Shown here: in pieces, positions 1-11,325 of the stretch
Position numbering within the stretch: the first letter of the stretch is position 1
How the letters are laid out: every line of letters starts with the position of its first letter
NCBI GenBank assembly: GCA_016946835.1
Contig: JACVTC010000007.1
Location: forward strand, 16,001-80,000
From: Neocallimastix lanati (nom. inval.)
Taxonomy: Eukaryota > Neocallimastigomycota > Neocallimastigomycetes > Neocallimastigales > Neocallimastigaceae
Length of the DNA: 64,000 nt
Direction: 5' to 3'
Translations under genes and position numbers: made by a program
Notes under the pieces: generated by a model
Seen by the model: only the letters and a program-made list of their open reading frames with translations
Told to the model about the DNA's origin: nothing
Databases searched by the model: none

Positions 1-1590
1 CAAGAAGAGAATCAATTTAAACTTTCCTAGAAAGAGGAGATCCATATCTTTGTATATTGACATTCATTCTCTTTAATGTATTCCTCCCTTCATCCTAATA
101 ATTATTTATAACTTTAATAATCTTAAATTTTTAAATTTTTTATTTTTTTTTTTTTTTATTAAACTTAATTATTTCCTTATTTATGTTTTTTTTTTTATTT
201 TTTTCTTTTTTAATTAAATATTTTATTAAACTTATTTTTATATTCAACTAATAATTTATATGTAATTATTAATATTTTAATAATTTGTATCGCTTCTTTT
301 TTTTAAAAAATTATTTACAATATAAATAAAAACTTTCTTTCATATTTAAGAGTCAGTGACTTTTTTTTATACAAAACATAAAGTATGGGTATCTAGAAGA
401 GTTTAATTTTTCATAAATAATAAAAATTTAAATCAAAAAAAGAAAAGTGTAAGAAATAAAATTAATAATATTCCTAAAAAGTTATTTTAACAATAAATGT
501 AAAAATGTTTTACATTTAAAAACTACTCTTAAAAAATTAAAACTTGGAAAAAAATATTTTTATAAAACTTTTTATATTAATAATAATCTAATATTGAGAA
601 ATTGAACCTTTTCTTGATTTCTTATTTTCTTTTTCTTCAATTACACATATCAACTTTATTCGTTTGATACGAGATTAAAAATTAATAATATAAAATTTTA
701 TTTATAAATAATTAGTAATACCATCTTTTGAAAAATGATACTTTTAACTGATTTATCACGTCATTAATTAGTGGTATTTCATTATAAGAAAAGAAATGAA
801 ATGGTGAGATATTGAAAAATTATACTGGAAATATTAAATATATGAATCGATATCCCTTTTTAACTTTAGTCTAGGGTACAAATTTTATATATATATATAG
901 GTAAAAGTATCTAATTTAATTTTATTATTTCTTTATTTCTTTATTTCTTAAATTATACATTTATGAATTTAATTTAAACATTTATATCTTTATTTAATTA
1001 TTTATATTAGAATTTAAATTTAGTCAATAAATTAATAGAAATTTCTTTCTTACAGACTGATAAATTCTTTATTTCTTTATATTTTATTTTATTTAACTTT
1101 TAATTACTAAAGTTTTTTAAAAAATAATTTTAAAGTATAAAATCTTTAAAATAATAAAAAAAGACAAAAAATAAAATAAAATTTTTTATAGTTCCTTTTT
1201 TTATTTTTTTTTTTATTAGTAATCAAGATATATTGATTTTTTTTTTACTTTCAATTTTTTATTTATTTAATAATCACTATTTATAGATTCTTATAATTTC
1301 AATTTATTATTAATTAGTAATAGATAAAAAAAAGATATGTTAATAAAAGAATAATTATTAATTCTATTCTTAATATCAAGTAACAAATAATTAAAAAAAT
1401 AAATAATTTTCAATATTTATATTTTAAGAAAATCAATATATATTTTTAATAGTAAGATTTTTATACATCATTTATTATTATTTCTACTCACAAACTATTT
1501 TTACTGAATTTGATAGCAATGATTAAAAGTAAGTATTTCTCCTCCCTTTATATATACAAATTATTTTTATCTCATAGATAATATAAATAA
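1..1590. other. AT-rich non-coding DNA
   Basis: I see no gene. The stretch is almost entirely A and T with short homopolymers, and no reading frame shows protein-like composition. Confidence 0.6.
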
Positions 1591-1806
1591 GATAATTCCC
1601 TCACTTTGGCCCTGAGAGGGGGTGCACAATTACTGTTATTAAATATATCTACGAAAGGAATTCCTATCGTATGGGTACAAAGTTATGAAGATAAATTCTA
1701 CATAAAGCAATTTTTTTAACTAATATGCAATTACCAAGTAAGCTAGTACAAATTTCGCTGGGTTAGGTTAAGCTGACTTGAAAGGGAGCACAGGAGAAAC
1801 ACTCTG

Positions 1807-1866
<60 letters not shown>

Positions 1867-2010
1867 TCTCAATAATTCTTTGAATGATAGAGCGCCAATT
1901 GCTTGAACACTCAGTAAGACCATCTAGTAGGGATAATTTTCATAATTGAAAATCATAAAAAAGTGTTGTGACTACCTAAATATTCTAAAAGGTGGTGAAA
2001 CCCGAAATTA
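1591..2010. other. Less AT-rich patch with an A-run/(TA)n tract and a possible retroelement primer-binding site
   Basis: This patch has clearly more G and C than its surroundings but no coding frame I can support. It contains an A run followed by (TA)n at about 1807-1858. Read on the minus strand, 1905-1882 gives a CA dinucleotide, then AT, then TGGCGCTCTATCATTC. That is the arrangement expected where an LTR ends and a tRNA primer-binding site starts. The retroelement reading is inference and weak. Confidence 0.25.
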
Positions 2011-2394
2011 AAAAAAAATAAAAAAATATATAATTACTTATTTTTATGTCCTTTTTAAGGACAAAAATATTATTTTTTACACTTTTATTTTACTATATTA
2101 TTAAATTTATAAATATTGTTGATTATCAATAAATGGTGTCTATTTTTCATAAATAATATTCTTCATAGATTATTCCTTTCTAGTATTTCTTCCCTATTAA
2201 AATTTAAGTTTAAATTATAATCTTTGAATTGTCGACTTTGTGGAAAACACAATTTTTTAGAAATATCTATAAAAATATTTTTCAAGAATTTCGTTAATCC
2301 ATCTACTAAATTACTTTTAAATTTAATCTAATGCTGTATAATCTTATTTTACATTATAAATTACTTTATATAATAAAATTTGAATATTTTTAAA

Positions 2395-3050
2395 ACGTTC
2401 TCTTAATTTTCCATTGTGAATTCCTTTTGATTTTCTGACTGCTTTATTGACAGAAAAAATAATGTCAAGTCCTATACATCTTGATAAATATAGGATCTAG
2501 GAGTCTTCCAATTCAAAGTTTCATTTATTTTTGTTTTTTTGTCTTCTTAACTTCATTATTTTCTAATGATTTCATATACTCAAAGTGGAATGATTTTTAA
2601 AAATATTATAGCTATCTAATAAATCAAATTGAATATTTATTTTAGTTTAATTTAATCATTTCTCATATCTTCATAAATGTTATAGACATATCATGAATTC
2701 AACATCTCCAATTTCTTTTATTTTAGGCTTTTATTTTTTTAAATTTTATTTTTTGTGTTGTTAATTTCTTTATTTTTATCATATATTAGTACATTATTTA
2801 TATATACTCTGAGAATACAATTAATAATATTTTGAATTTTTTATTTATAGATAAAGCTTCACTAATTGTTTAAATCTCAAGTTTATATAGAAATTATTTG
2901 ATTCATTATTCAATTCTTCTGTTGTTTGACTTAAATCCATATATAGTCTTAAAAATTTTTTTATTATATTCTGGACGTCCTTCAGGCGGTTTCATGTATA
3001 CTTTTTCAATGAGATTTGGATTTAGGAAGGCGATAGTAATATCAATTTAT
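2395..3050 (-). mobile_element. Ty1/copia reverse transcriptase relic
   Basis: Two separated pieces of a copia-type reverse transcriptase can be read on the minus strand. The first, at about 3045-2960, encodes IDITIAFLNPN and VYMKPPEGRPEY, matching the conserved IDVKTAFLNG...VYMKQPEG block. The second, at about 2510-2395, encodes ILYLSRCIGLDIIFSVNKA, matching the LLYLS-TRPDI-FAVN block near the end of the palm domain. The expected YVDD block between them is not readable. Stops and frameshifts are frequent, so this is a dead fragment. A 105-codon plus-strand frame at 2898-3215 is only its antisense shadow. Confidence 0.75.
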
Positions 3051-3059
3051 TTTATTTTG

Positions 3060-4380
3060 AATCCCTTTTTTTTGTCTAATAAAGGAGGTGAATACTCTAA
3101 AGAAAACTGTTTGGAGTTGCTGTTATTATTATTATTGAAATTTTTTATTACTATTACTATTGTTATTAGTATTATCATTACTTATAAAGTTAATTATTAT
3201 TTTTGTTACTTTTGACAGTACTATAATTGTCTTCCATGTTATTATTATTATTATCAATATTATTATTGCTCTTTTTCATTTGTATTTTTATTGCTATTTT
3301 TGTTTAAGTTATATTTCCTTTTAGTGTTAATATTTGTAATAGATCTATACTTAACCTAATTTAGAGATATTTTTATTGTGTTTTTTATTAATTGAATTTT
3401 TTTGATTATATGAATAGAATTGGCCGCTTGTTAATTCGAATTCAACATTTATGATTTAGTATTATTATTTAATTTTTTAAAATTTTTTTTATAATATTAA
3501 AAATACTTTTAATATTAAGAATTTTTAATATACAAGTGAACCAAGAAATGATTAATATAAGTGATGAACTTCTCTTTCAAAATTATTTTGAAAAAATACT
3601 TGAGGCCTTTAAAAAAAAATATTATCAATATATATTTTATTGAAGTTTAATTATCTGAAAATATGAAATAATGGACTTGATTTAGATTCAATATATTCTT
3701 TATTACTCTAACATTACCTTCCAAAATAAACAGGAAGATTTTACTTCATAATTGTTGGATTAGATTCATTGTTTTTAGAAGAAATAAAAAAATTTATTCA
3801 TAATAATATAAAAAATTTTCAGTAATAACAAATTTGTTAAGTATTAGCTACATTATAATTATACATTATACATTGTAATATTAATACACCACTATAAGCA
3901 CATTATGAATACATTAGTTATTAGATAGTTATTAAATAGTTATTATAAATCTTATTTATTATATTTTGTTAAACTTTAATATTCTTTATTATGTAATATT
4001 CTTATAATTAAATATAAATAAATAAAAGCCATATTAACTATAAATAATCATAATTGAGATTGTGAGATTTCAGTTATATTCTTAACAAAATTTTAAATTA
4101 GTATAAATTTTATATATAAATATTAGAAAAGTATATATTAATAATAAAAAAAAATATAAATTATAAAAATATAAATAAATATTATAAAAATATAAATAAA
4201 TATAAAAAAAATATAAATAAATATTATAGTATATAATTCAATTGGTAAATAAATTATAATATATTACACTTAAATTAAATTAAAAACTTTATTAAAAATT
4301 TAATTAAAATTATAATTAAAATTTTAATTAAAATTTTAATTATAAAAAATTTTTTTTTTTGGTTTTGTTAATAATAATAA
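3060..4380. other. AT-rich non-coding DNA
   Basis: I see no gene. Short ATT and TAT microsatellites are present around 3120-3280 and A-rich stretches around 4140-4350. Confidence 0.5.
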
Positions 4381-4438
4381 TACTAATAATAAAAATAATA
4401 ATGAAAGCTAAAACAGTTATAATATAAAAGCTGATAAT

Positions 4439-4876
4439 ATGAAAGATAATGATGAAATGAGAAATTACATTAGTAATAATAATGAAGATTATAAAGTCAA
4501 ATACTATAATTTATATAGTATAATAAATTATATTAATGAAATAATTAAAAAGATAGAATTAGAGAATGTTTTTTCTTCCGAATTTAATAAATTCTTTAAA
4601 GAAATATTTATAAATTTTGATTATATTGGAAAGTGAAATATAAATTTTCTACTTAAAAATGGGTATATTAAAAAAAAAATACCAAAATTAATAAATTATG
4701 AAATAATAACGAAAGAATATATAAATAAATATAGAAAAATTATTTGGACATTATTAATTAAAAATAGTTATTTAATATATGTTATTACCAGTAATAATTA
4801 CTGTATTTCAGGGATAAGAAAGTTAAAAATAAAGACTAATGATGTTGGAAAATTAATAATAAAAATTATTTTATAA
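4439..4876 (+). pseudogene. Truncated copy of the AAA-ATPase/nuclease family (linker and lid fragment)
   Basis: The first 65 codons (4439-4636) end at a TGA. The same frame then continues with NINFLLKNGYI and YRKIIWTLLIKNSYLIY as far as about 4876. This aligns throughout with the N-terminal part of the frame at 5575-6600 (VKYYNLYS against VKYYDLRS, FINFDYI, LLKNGYI, EIIWTLF). It is therefore a shortened paralogue of the gene that follows. An AAT-rich stretch lies upstream, as in the longer copy. It stops before any nuclease region and looks non-functional. In the parent family (AAA-ATPase_like, PF09820) this corresponds to the region after the ATPase core. Confidence 0.6.
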
Positions 4877-5341
4877 AAATAATCTCAACAAAAATCAATT
4901 TTTTATATTAATAACAAAAAAAAAAAAATTATATTTATTTATTTTTTTTTATATTACTTTTAAAAATAATATTAATTGATATTTTTGATTATTTTTTATT
5001 AATTCAGAAGGAGAAAAAGTTAACTTATCTTTTAAATGGTCATAAATAAATTAAATTATATATCTAAAAATAAAAAATTTTTTTTATATGGATGTAAGTT
5101 TTGTTATGACCAAATTATTTTTAAATATATATTTATATATAAAAGGAGGTAATAATTTTTTTTTTTTTTACTTTCAAGTTTAATATTATTTATTTGATCA
5201 ATTTCAAGACTTAATCTTTTTTTTTTTTTTTTTTCAATTTGAGAAAGTTTTAAATTCTAATTTTTATTATCTATATTATTATTGGTATTAGTATTTCATA
5301 TAAAAAGTTTTAATAATATTTAATATAATTTTTTATTAAAT

Positions 5342-5342
<1 letters not shown>

Positions 5343-5395
<53 letters not shown>

Positions 5396-5407
5396 TATTT
5401 TTAAATA

Positions 5408-5443
<36 letters not shown>

Positions 5444-5574
5444 GTAATAGTAATATTAATAATGATAATGATGATAATAATGATAATAATGATGATAATA
5501 ATAATAATAATAATTATAATAATAATAATAATAATGATAAAAGTAATAACAGAAATAATATTAAAGCTGATAAT
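5343..5574 (+). repeat. A-run, (TA)n and AAT/GAT microsatellite that reads as poly-Asn/Asp
   Basis: About 31 A are followed by (TA)n to about 5398, then by AAT repeats interspersed with AGT and GAT to 5574. In the frame of the following ORF the AAT/GAT part is open and would encode an Asn/Asp-rich linker; the last in-frame stop is at about 5326. Asn-rich linkers made by AAT repeats are common in AT-rich protist and gut-fungal genes, so the real coding region may begin upstream of the first ATG. Confidence 0.7.
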
Positions 5575-6600
5575 ATGAATGATAATGATAAAGTGGATAA
5601 ATATATTGATAATAATAATAAAGATTGTAAAGTTAAATATTATGATTTACGTAGTGTATTGAATTATATTAATGGAAAAATTGAAAAGACAGAAATTGTG
5701 AATGATTTTTCTTCCGAATTTAATACATTCTCTAATGAAATATTTATAAATTTTGATTACATTATGATTAAAGATATTATTTTTCTACTTAAAAATGGGT
5801 ATATTGTAAAGAAAATTCCAATATTAATGAATTATGAAATGTTAAAGAAAGATTATATAGAAAAACATCGAGAAATTATTTGGACTTTATTTGTTGAATA
5901 TTGTTATTTAATTTATTATTATAGGACTGTTACAACAATATCTGATTTTAAAGTAGTAAAATTAAAAATAAGGACTAATGATGTTAGCAAATTTATTAAA
6001 AATAAACTTTCATCATGGAAACAAAATTTATGTAAAGATGAAAAAATAAAAAATACTATTGACTCATTGACACGTAATTATGATGAAGAAAGGATTATAG
6101 AATTCCTAAAAGATAAAATAAAAAGCGATTTAGATTACGGTACCTGTTACGGTTATTATGAGTATGAATTTTTAGATAAATATTACAGTATAATTTACTC
6201 ATTGTTAAGTCTAAGTAATGAATGTGAAGTTGTTACCAAAAAAGAATTTAATGAAAATAATAATATTCGTGAATTATTAATAATTCCAAAGGATAATCTT
6301 GAAACTAATACATTAAATAATAATAAAACTGATATTGTTTATATTATAATTAATTATAGCAATATTGTTGAAAAAGGATGTATTGAAGCTTTAGATTACA
6401 ACGAAAATTTAGTATTTGATGATATTAAATTAAAAGAGAAATATGATAAAATCATTAAATTTGGAATAGCCTTTAATGAAGAAATTTGTGATGTAATTTA
6501 CGAAATAAATTATGGAAATAAAATTAAGGAAAAAAAATGCAAAAAGAAATATATACAGGGGAAAAATTCCAATATGCTTCAAATGAAAATTGTTATTTAA
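5575..6600 (+). CDS. C-terminal half of an AAA-ATPase-like/PD-(D/E)XK nuclease family protein, nuclease motif degenerate
   Basis: The frame encodes 341 residues from the first ATG after an in-frame Asn-rich stretch. Residues about 75-130 (LLKNGYI, REIIWTLFVEYCYLIYYY) resemble the lid after the ATPase core of PF09820 proteins. Residues about 165-320 resemble the C-terminal PD-(D/E)XK nuclease domain (PF08011 type), with YYSIIYSLLSL, TDIVYIIINYSN and YDKIIKFGIAF. The expected catalytic E-x-K of a YIIIEIKV strand is replaced by NYS here, so nuclease activity is unlikely. The frame overlaps the next ORF by 64 bases across a run of eight A at 6530-6537; one extra A would join the two. It may thus be the upstream half of a longer tandem protein or a separate broken copy. 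Family assignment is by motif memory. Confidence 0.6.
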   Translation: MNDNDKVDKYIDNNNKDCKVKYYDLRSVLNYINGKIEKTEIVNDFSSEFNTFSNEIFINFDYIMIKDIIFLLKNGYIVKKIPILMNYEMLKKDYIEKHREIIWTLFVEYCYLIYYYRTVTTISDFKVVKLKIRTNDVSKFIKNKLSSWKQNLCKDEKIKNTIDSLTRNYDEERIIEFLKDKIKSDLDYGTCYGYYEYEFLDKYYSIIYSLLSLSNECEVVTKKEFNENNNIRELLIIPKDNLETNTLNNNKTDIVYIIINYSNIVEKGCIEALDYNENLVFDDIKLKEKYDKIIKFGIAFNEEICDVIYEINYGNKIKEKKCKKKYIQGKNSNMLQMKIVI

Positions 6601-7969
6601 TTGATAAAACGAAAATAATATCAAAATTAATTAACCATGATGAAAATGATGCCTATTTGATCACACGCCCAAGACGATTTGGGAAAAGTTTAAATTTAAG
6701 AATGATTAAAGATTTTTTTGAAAAGCCGGTAAATGAAAAAGAAAATGAAGATAAGGAATTTGTATTTGATGGCTTAGAAGTAAGCAAAGATAGAAAAAAT
6801 ATGAGACATTTTCACAAATATCCTGTAATTTATTTAAATTTTAAAAGTAACAATAGTAAGGAGGATGATAATAGTTCCATCATTAATTTTCTAAAAACAG
6901 AAATATCTTCCGTATTTAATTATTACAAAAAAAGAATTGATTTTAACAAATTAAGTAAGATTCAACAGGAAGAATGGAATAAAATTGAACAAAAATCGGA
7001 TGGTGTAATATTACAAAATACCATAAAATTTTTATGTACATGTTTAAAAGAGTTTTATAAAAGAAATTGTATCATTTTAATTGATGAATACAATAAAATT
7101 TTTTCTGAAAAGTTAAAAAGCGAAAGTACGTTTGGTACAATTCAAACTTTTTTTTCAGATACCTTTAAAGGAAATGACTATTTACATTTTGGAATAGTCA
7201 CAGGTTGTTTAGATATAGGATTAAATGAATTAAATTCAGGAGCTAATAATTTCACTAAATGCTCACTTCTTAAAGATAATTATTTTAGTGATTGCTATGG
7301 ATTTACAGAAGACGAATTAAAAAACGTATTATCCAATTTTAATATTTCTGATAGCAAAGAAAAAAGTGACGATATAGAAGATGGAATTAAAGAAAGACTT
7401 AAAAAAAATATGGTGGATATTCTTGTATTTCTAATATAGGTATTATTAAAAGTATTTATAATCCATATTCTATAATGAAATTCGTTCAAAAAAATAAAAA
7501 TAAAGGTGATAATTTTGAATTATCTAATTATTGGATTTATTCAGAGAAAAATGAAAAATTAAAAAATCTTCTTAAGAATAGTAATTTTAATTTTAATGTG
7601 AAATTTTTAAACTTATTATGTGGTAAAATAGTTGACCTATCGTTTGATAACTATTCACCAATTGAATATAATTATTTAAAAAAAGATAATTCATATAAAG
7701 ACATATGGAAAGTTTTATTTTTTTCTGGTTATTTAACAGTAGCAGATGAAGAAGAATATAAAGAAAACATCAAAAATATGAATAATAAAATGATAAAAAT
7801 TAAATCAAATAAATCTAAATTAATGGAAATAGATTCAAATGAAATTCAGTCCAATAAAAATAATTTACTTGAAAAAAAGGAATTGAATGATATAATATAT
7901 TTTAAAATTCCAAATCAAGAAGTTTTAGAATACTTACATCATTTAATTGATGAATTAAATAAAAAATAA
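6537..7969 (+). pseudogene. AAA-ATPase-like protein (PF09820 type), broken by a frameshift at 7400-7410
   Basis: The first frame, 6537-7439, opens with YLIDKTKIISKLI and a P-loop, TRPRRFGKS, at residues 43-51 (Lys50). Walker B is CIILIDEYNK, with Asp183 and Glu184. It then stops. The second frame, 7475-7969, is open from about 7410 upstream of its first ATG and gives YGGYSCISNIG and IYNPYSIMKF, the typical lid of these ATPases, followed by YWIYSEKNEKL, IWKVLFFSGYLT and FKIPNQEVLEYL. The two frames meet at an A8 run (about 7401-7408), so a single-base indel separates them. The nuclease domain follows in further broken frames. This fusion of ATPase and restriction-like nuclease is widespread in gut bacteria and expanded in anaerobic fungi (recollection). 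Cellular role is unknown. Confidence 0.75.
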
Positions 7970-8234
7970 AAACATGTAAATCTAAGAAAAAGACTCCTAT
8001 TCAGTAAATGATATTCTAAATGAATTTATTAATGAAAATTTATAAAAAAAAAAAAAATTAAAAAAAAATTAAAAGTAATTAATGAAAATTAAAGTAAATA
8101 TCTATCAATATTTAGTTCACGTCATTTCGTCATTTACCTATTAGTAACAAAAGGAAATCAAAGAAATCAAAGAAAACTACGGAATCGACAGAATCGACGG
8201 AAAGTTCACCTCCTGAACATTTTTTTCAACTATT

Positions 8235-8569
8235 TTTAATGCAGTTGTTTTTTTAATCTTAATGTTAAAGGTTTAGTAGCAGAACAAGAAAGTGGATACG
8301 GTATAATTGATATAGGTTTTCCTAATGAAAAAGAAAAAAAATGAATATATTATAATTGAAATTAAAGTATTCAAGAGCGATGACAAGAACTCTTTAAGTG
8401 AAGCATGTAAAATAGCCATAAACCAAATTGATAAAAAAAAAAAAATGATGAAAAATTTAAATCTAATAATTTTGAAAATATTATAAAGTATGATATAGCT
8501 TTTTTAAAAAAAAAATGCCTGGTTGAAATGAAAGTAAATAAAGGAGATATAAAAGAATATGAAGTGTGA
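8235..8569 (+). pseudogene. PD-(D/E)XK nuclease domain remnant, C-terminus of the preceding AAA-ATPase gene
   Basis: Three frames in succession can be read. LVAEQESGYGIIDIGFPNEK contains the motif-I Asp in the GYG-I-D block. EYIIIEIKVFKSDD contains the E-x-K motif, followed by LSEACKIAINQIDKK. NFENIIKYDIAF and KKKCLVEMKV close the domain before a TGA at 8567-8569. This order matches the PF08011 nuclease that follows PF09820 ATPase domains. Catalytic residues are preserved in the pieces, unlike the copy at 5575-6600. Frame changes fall at A runs near 8331-8341 and 8434-8445. The 280 bases between 7970 and 8235 hold no clear frame. Confidence 0.7.
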
Positions 8570-8636
8570 CGAAGGTAATAATTAAACTCAAGGTAAAACT
8601 AATAATGAAACTAATAATAGAAATAAAAAATATAAT

Positions 8637-8683
<47 letters not shown>

Positions 8684-9051
8684 AGCAAAATTAAGAATAT
8701 ATAATTTATAATATTTTTTGAAATAAATAAAATAATGATAATAATAATAAATTAAAATAATAATTAATTATTATAATAATAATAATAATAGAAAATTGAA
8801 TAATATTAATAATAATAAATAATAAATATTATTAAGACAAAAAATTTTATAAATTGGTTTTCTTTAATAATAATAATAATAATTTTGAAAATATTATAAA
8901 GTATGATATAGCTTTTTTTAAAAAAAAAAATGCCTGGTTGAAATGAAAGTAAATAAAGGAGATATAAAAGAATATGAAGTGTGACGAAGGTAATAATTAA
9001 ACTCAAGGTAAAACTAATAATGAAACTATTAATAGAAATAAAAAATATAAT

Positions 9052-9084
<33 letters not shown>

Positions 9085-9675
9085 AGCAAAATTAAGAATA
9101 TATAATTTATACTATTTTTTGAAATAAATAAAATAATGATAATAATAATAAATTAAAATAATAATTAATTATTATAATAATAATAATAATAGAAAATTGA
9201 ATAATATTAATAATAATAAATAATAAATATTATTAAGACAAAAAATTTTATAAATTGGTTTTCTTTAATAATAATAATAATAATTTTGAAAATATTATAA
9301 AGTATGATATAGCTTTTTTTAAAAAAAAAAATGCCTGGTTGAAATGAAAGTAAATAAAGGAGATATAAAAGAATATGAAGTGTGACGAAGGTAATAATTA
9401 AACTCAAGGTAAAACTAATAATGAAACTATTAATAGAAATAAAAAATATAATGCAAAAAAAAAAAAAAAAAAAAAAAAAAAATAAGCAAAATTAAGAATA
9501 TATAATTTATACTATTTTTTGAAATAAATAAAATAATGATAATAATAATAAATTAAAATAATAATTAATTATTATAATAATAATAATAATAGAAAATTGA
9601 ATAATATTAATAATAATAAATAATAAATATTATTAAGACAAAAAATTTTATAAATTGGTTTTCTTTAATAATTAT
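8468..9675 (+). repeat. Three tandem copies (about 400 bp each) of the nuclease 3' end and its 3' flank
   Basis: The sequence starting AATTTTGAAAATATTATAAAG occurs at 8468, 8881 and 9282. Each copy runs through the last 34 codons of the nuclease, a long A run, and about 200 bases of AT-rich 3' flank ending in AAATTGGTTTTCTTTAATAA. The copies are nearly identical apart from A-run length (about 40, 27 and 27). Identical minus-strand frames at 8806-9006 and 9207-9407 are shadows of the repeat, not genes. Confidence 0.9.
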
Positions 9676-9850
9676 TATTATTTATTTAATTAATAAATTG
9701 GTGGTAAAATTCACATTTTTTTATTATTTTTTAATAAAAAATAATAATAAATATTAAAATTATTTAAAAAAAAATTAAAAATGAAAATAAAAATAAAAAT
9801 AAAAAAAAATTAGCATCATATAATTATAATTGAAAAGTTTCCCCCTTTTT

Positions 9851-9906
<56 letters not shown>

Positions 9907-10302
9907 GTATTATTCAGTTAAAATTAAATTTTTTTTTTTAATTTTATTTTAATTCTTATTTGTGTGTATTTAAACTAAAATGAATTTTGATTTATTAAAC
10001 AATGAATGAAATATTATTAATTATTATTTTTTTTAAAATATTTATAATCAGAATTTTTAAAATAAAATTTTATTTTTTTTTTTTTATAAAAAATTTTATA
10101 ATATTTCTTTTAAAATTTTATTTATTACTAGTTAGAATATATAAATATATAAATAAAATTATATAAATTATTTTATTATATCAAAAAGGATTTCACCATT
10201 TCCAACCCACCAACCAACCACAACAAATAAAATAAGAAATAATTTTAATTTTAAAATATACAAATATTTGAAAATATATTTATATATATATTTATATATA
10301 TA
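9676..10302. other. Non-coding, with a T run of about 58 bases
   Basis: No gene is seen. A T tract occupies about 9848-9905. A short C-rich patch (CCAACCCACCAACCAACCAC) lies at 10201-10220, just downstream of the CBM18 relic and unusual in this composition. Confidence 0.5.
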
Positions 10303-11325
10303 TTATAATATATCATCGTTATCACCATTATAATTTTCTTCTTCATCAATTTCATATATAGTTTCATTTTTACTTTTATTTATATTATTTTTCAAACTTC
10401 TTTTTCTTAGTTTATTTCTTTTAATAATTTGATTAATTTTTAATATTTCAGAATTAATAAAAGAATTTTCTCCTGATTCATTTTTAACTTCCCCTTCTTT
10501 AAGTTTTTTTACATCTTCCTTAATTGAAATAATTGAACTACTGCTACTACTTGATCCAGAATTACAAGAACCATAACTACTTTTACATCCGTTCCCGCAA
10601 TAGTCGCTTCCTTTTCCAGAGTAACCATATTTGGAACAACATTGACTACCTGGACCAAACACCATATTCATTTCCACAACGTCCATTACTTGAAATATTA
10701 ATACTACTGCTTGTCATAGCTCTACCGGATTTGTATGATGATGATCCTGATGATGATCCTGATTCTCTATAACTATCATAATTATTAATGACAGAGGATC
10801 CATGACCAGATGCTTCATTTATTCCTTCTTCAACAAAATACCAAGTACAGCACAGGCACCACCTAAAGCACCGGCACCTACTCCTCCTCCAAAAGCAGCT
10901 CCAACTGTACCACAACCAACTGTACCACCAATAAATATAGCTTTACCAATATCTCCCCAAATTGACTTATATGTAGCTTTAAGGTTATTTATTTGATAGT
11001 TTAAATTACAACCATAAGAGTTTTCTAAATAATTAACATTATTTCCCAATATATTGAAATAAATTTCAACTTCGTCGTCTCTTTCTCAGTCAATATCTAT
11101 GTAGCATTTTAACATTGTTAAAGATTCAAAATTACAGTTGTATAAGCCATAAGCTTTTCTTGTCGTATCCTTATAATTTCTTATAAGTCTAGCATTGTGT
11201 TTATTGAAAAATTCATTATTATATTTTTCAACACTACAATAAGAAGAACCTCCAGCAATTACTTGTTGCGAAAGAAAGGATAAAAATAATACTGAAAATT
11301 TATTAAATAATATCATTATTAACAA
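10303..11325 (-). pseudogene. Secreted chitin-binding (CBM18) protein with a glycine-rich hydrophobic segment, broken
   Basis: Read from 11325 on the minus strand. The first 79 codons start with a signal peptide (hydrophobic FSVLFLSFLSQQVIAGG) and end at a TGA at 11088-11086. The same frame stays open afterwards (EREDDEVEIYFNILGNN) down to 10819, giving a glycine-zipper-like hydrophobic stretch (GTVGAAFGGGVGAGALGG). A shift near 10840 leads into a Ser/Gly-rich linker (SGSSSGSSSYKSG), then RCGNEYGV. A second shift at 10650-10660 leads into PGSQCCSKYGYSGKGSDYCG, then NGCKSS. The last two pieces form a hevein-type chitin-binding domain (CBM18); one expected Cys (YGYC) is Ser. A charged tail runs to 10303. 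Fungal CBM18 proteins bind chitin in walls. One stop and two frameshifts suggest a pseudogene. Confidence 0.7.

Noticed and set aside
2898-3215. 105-codon plus-strand ORF
   Set aside because: It is antisense to the copia reverse transcriptase blocks and has no protein-like pattern of its own.
8806-9407. Two identical 66-codon minus-strand ORFs
   Set aside because: They are shadow frames in the triplicated 3' end of the nuclease gene; their identity comes from the DNA repeat.
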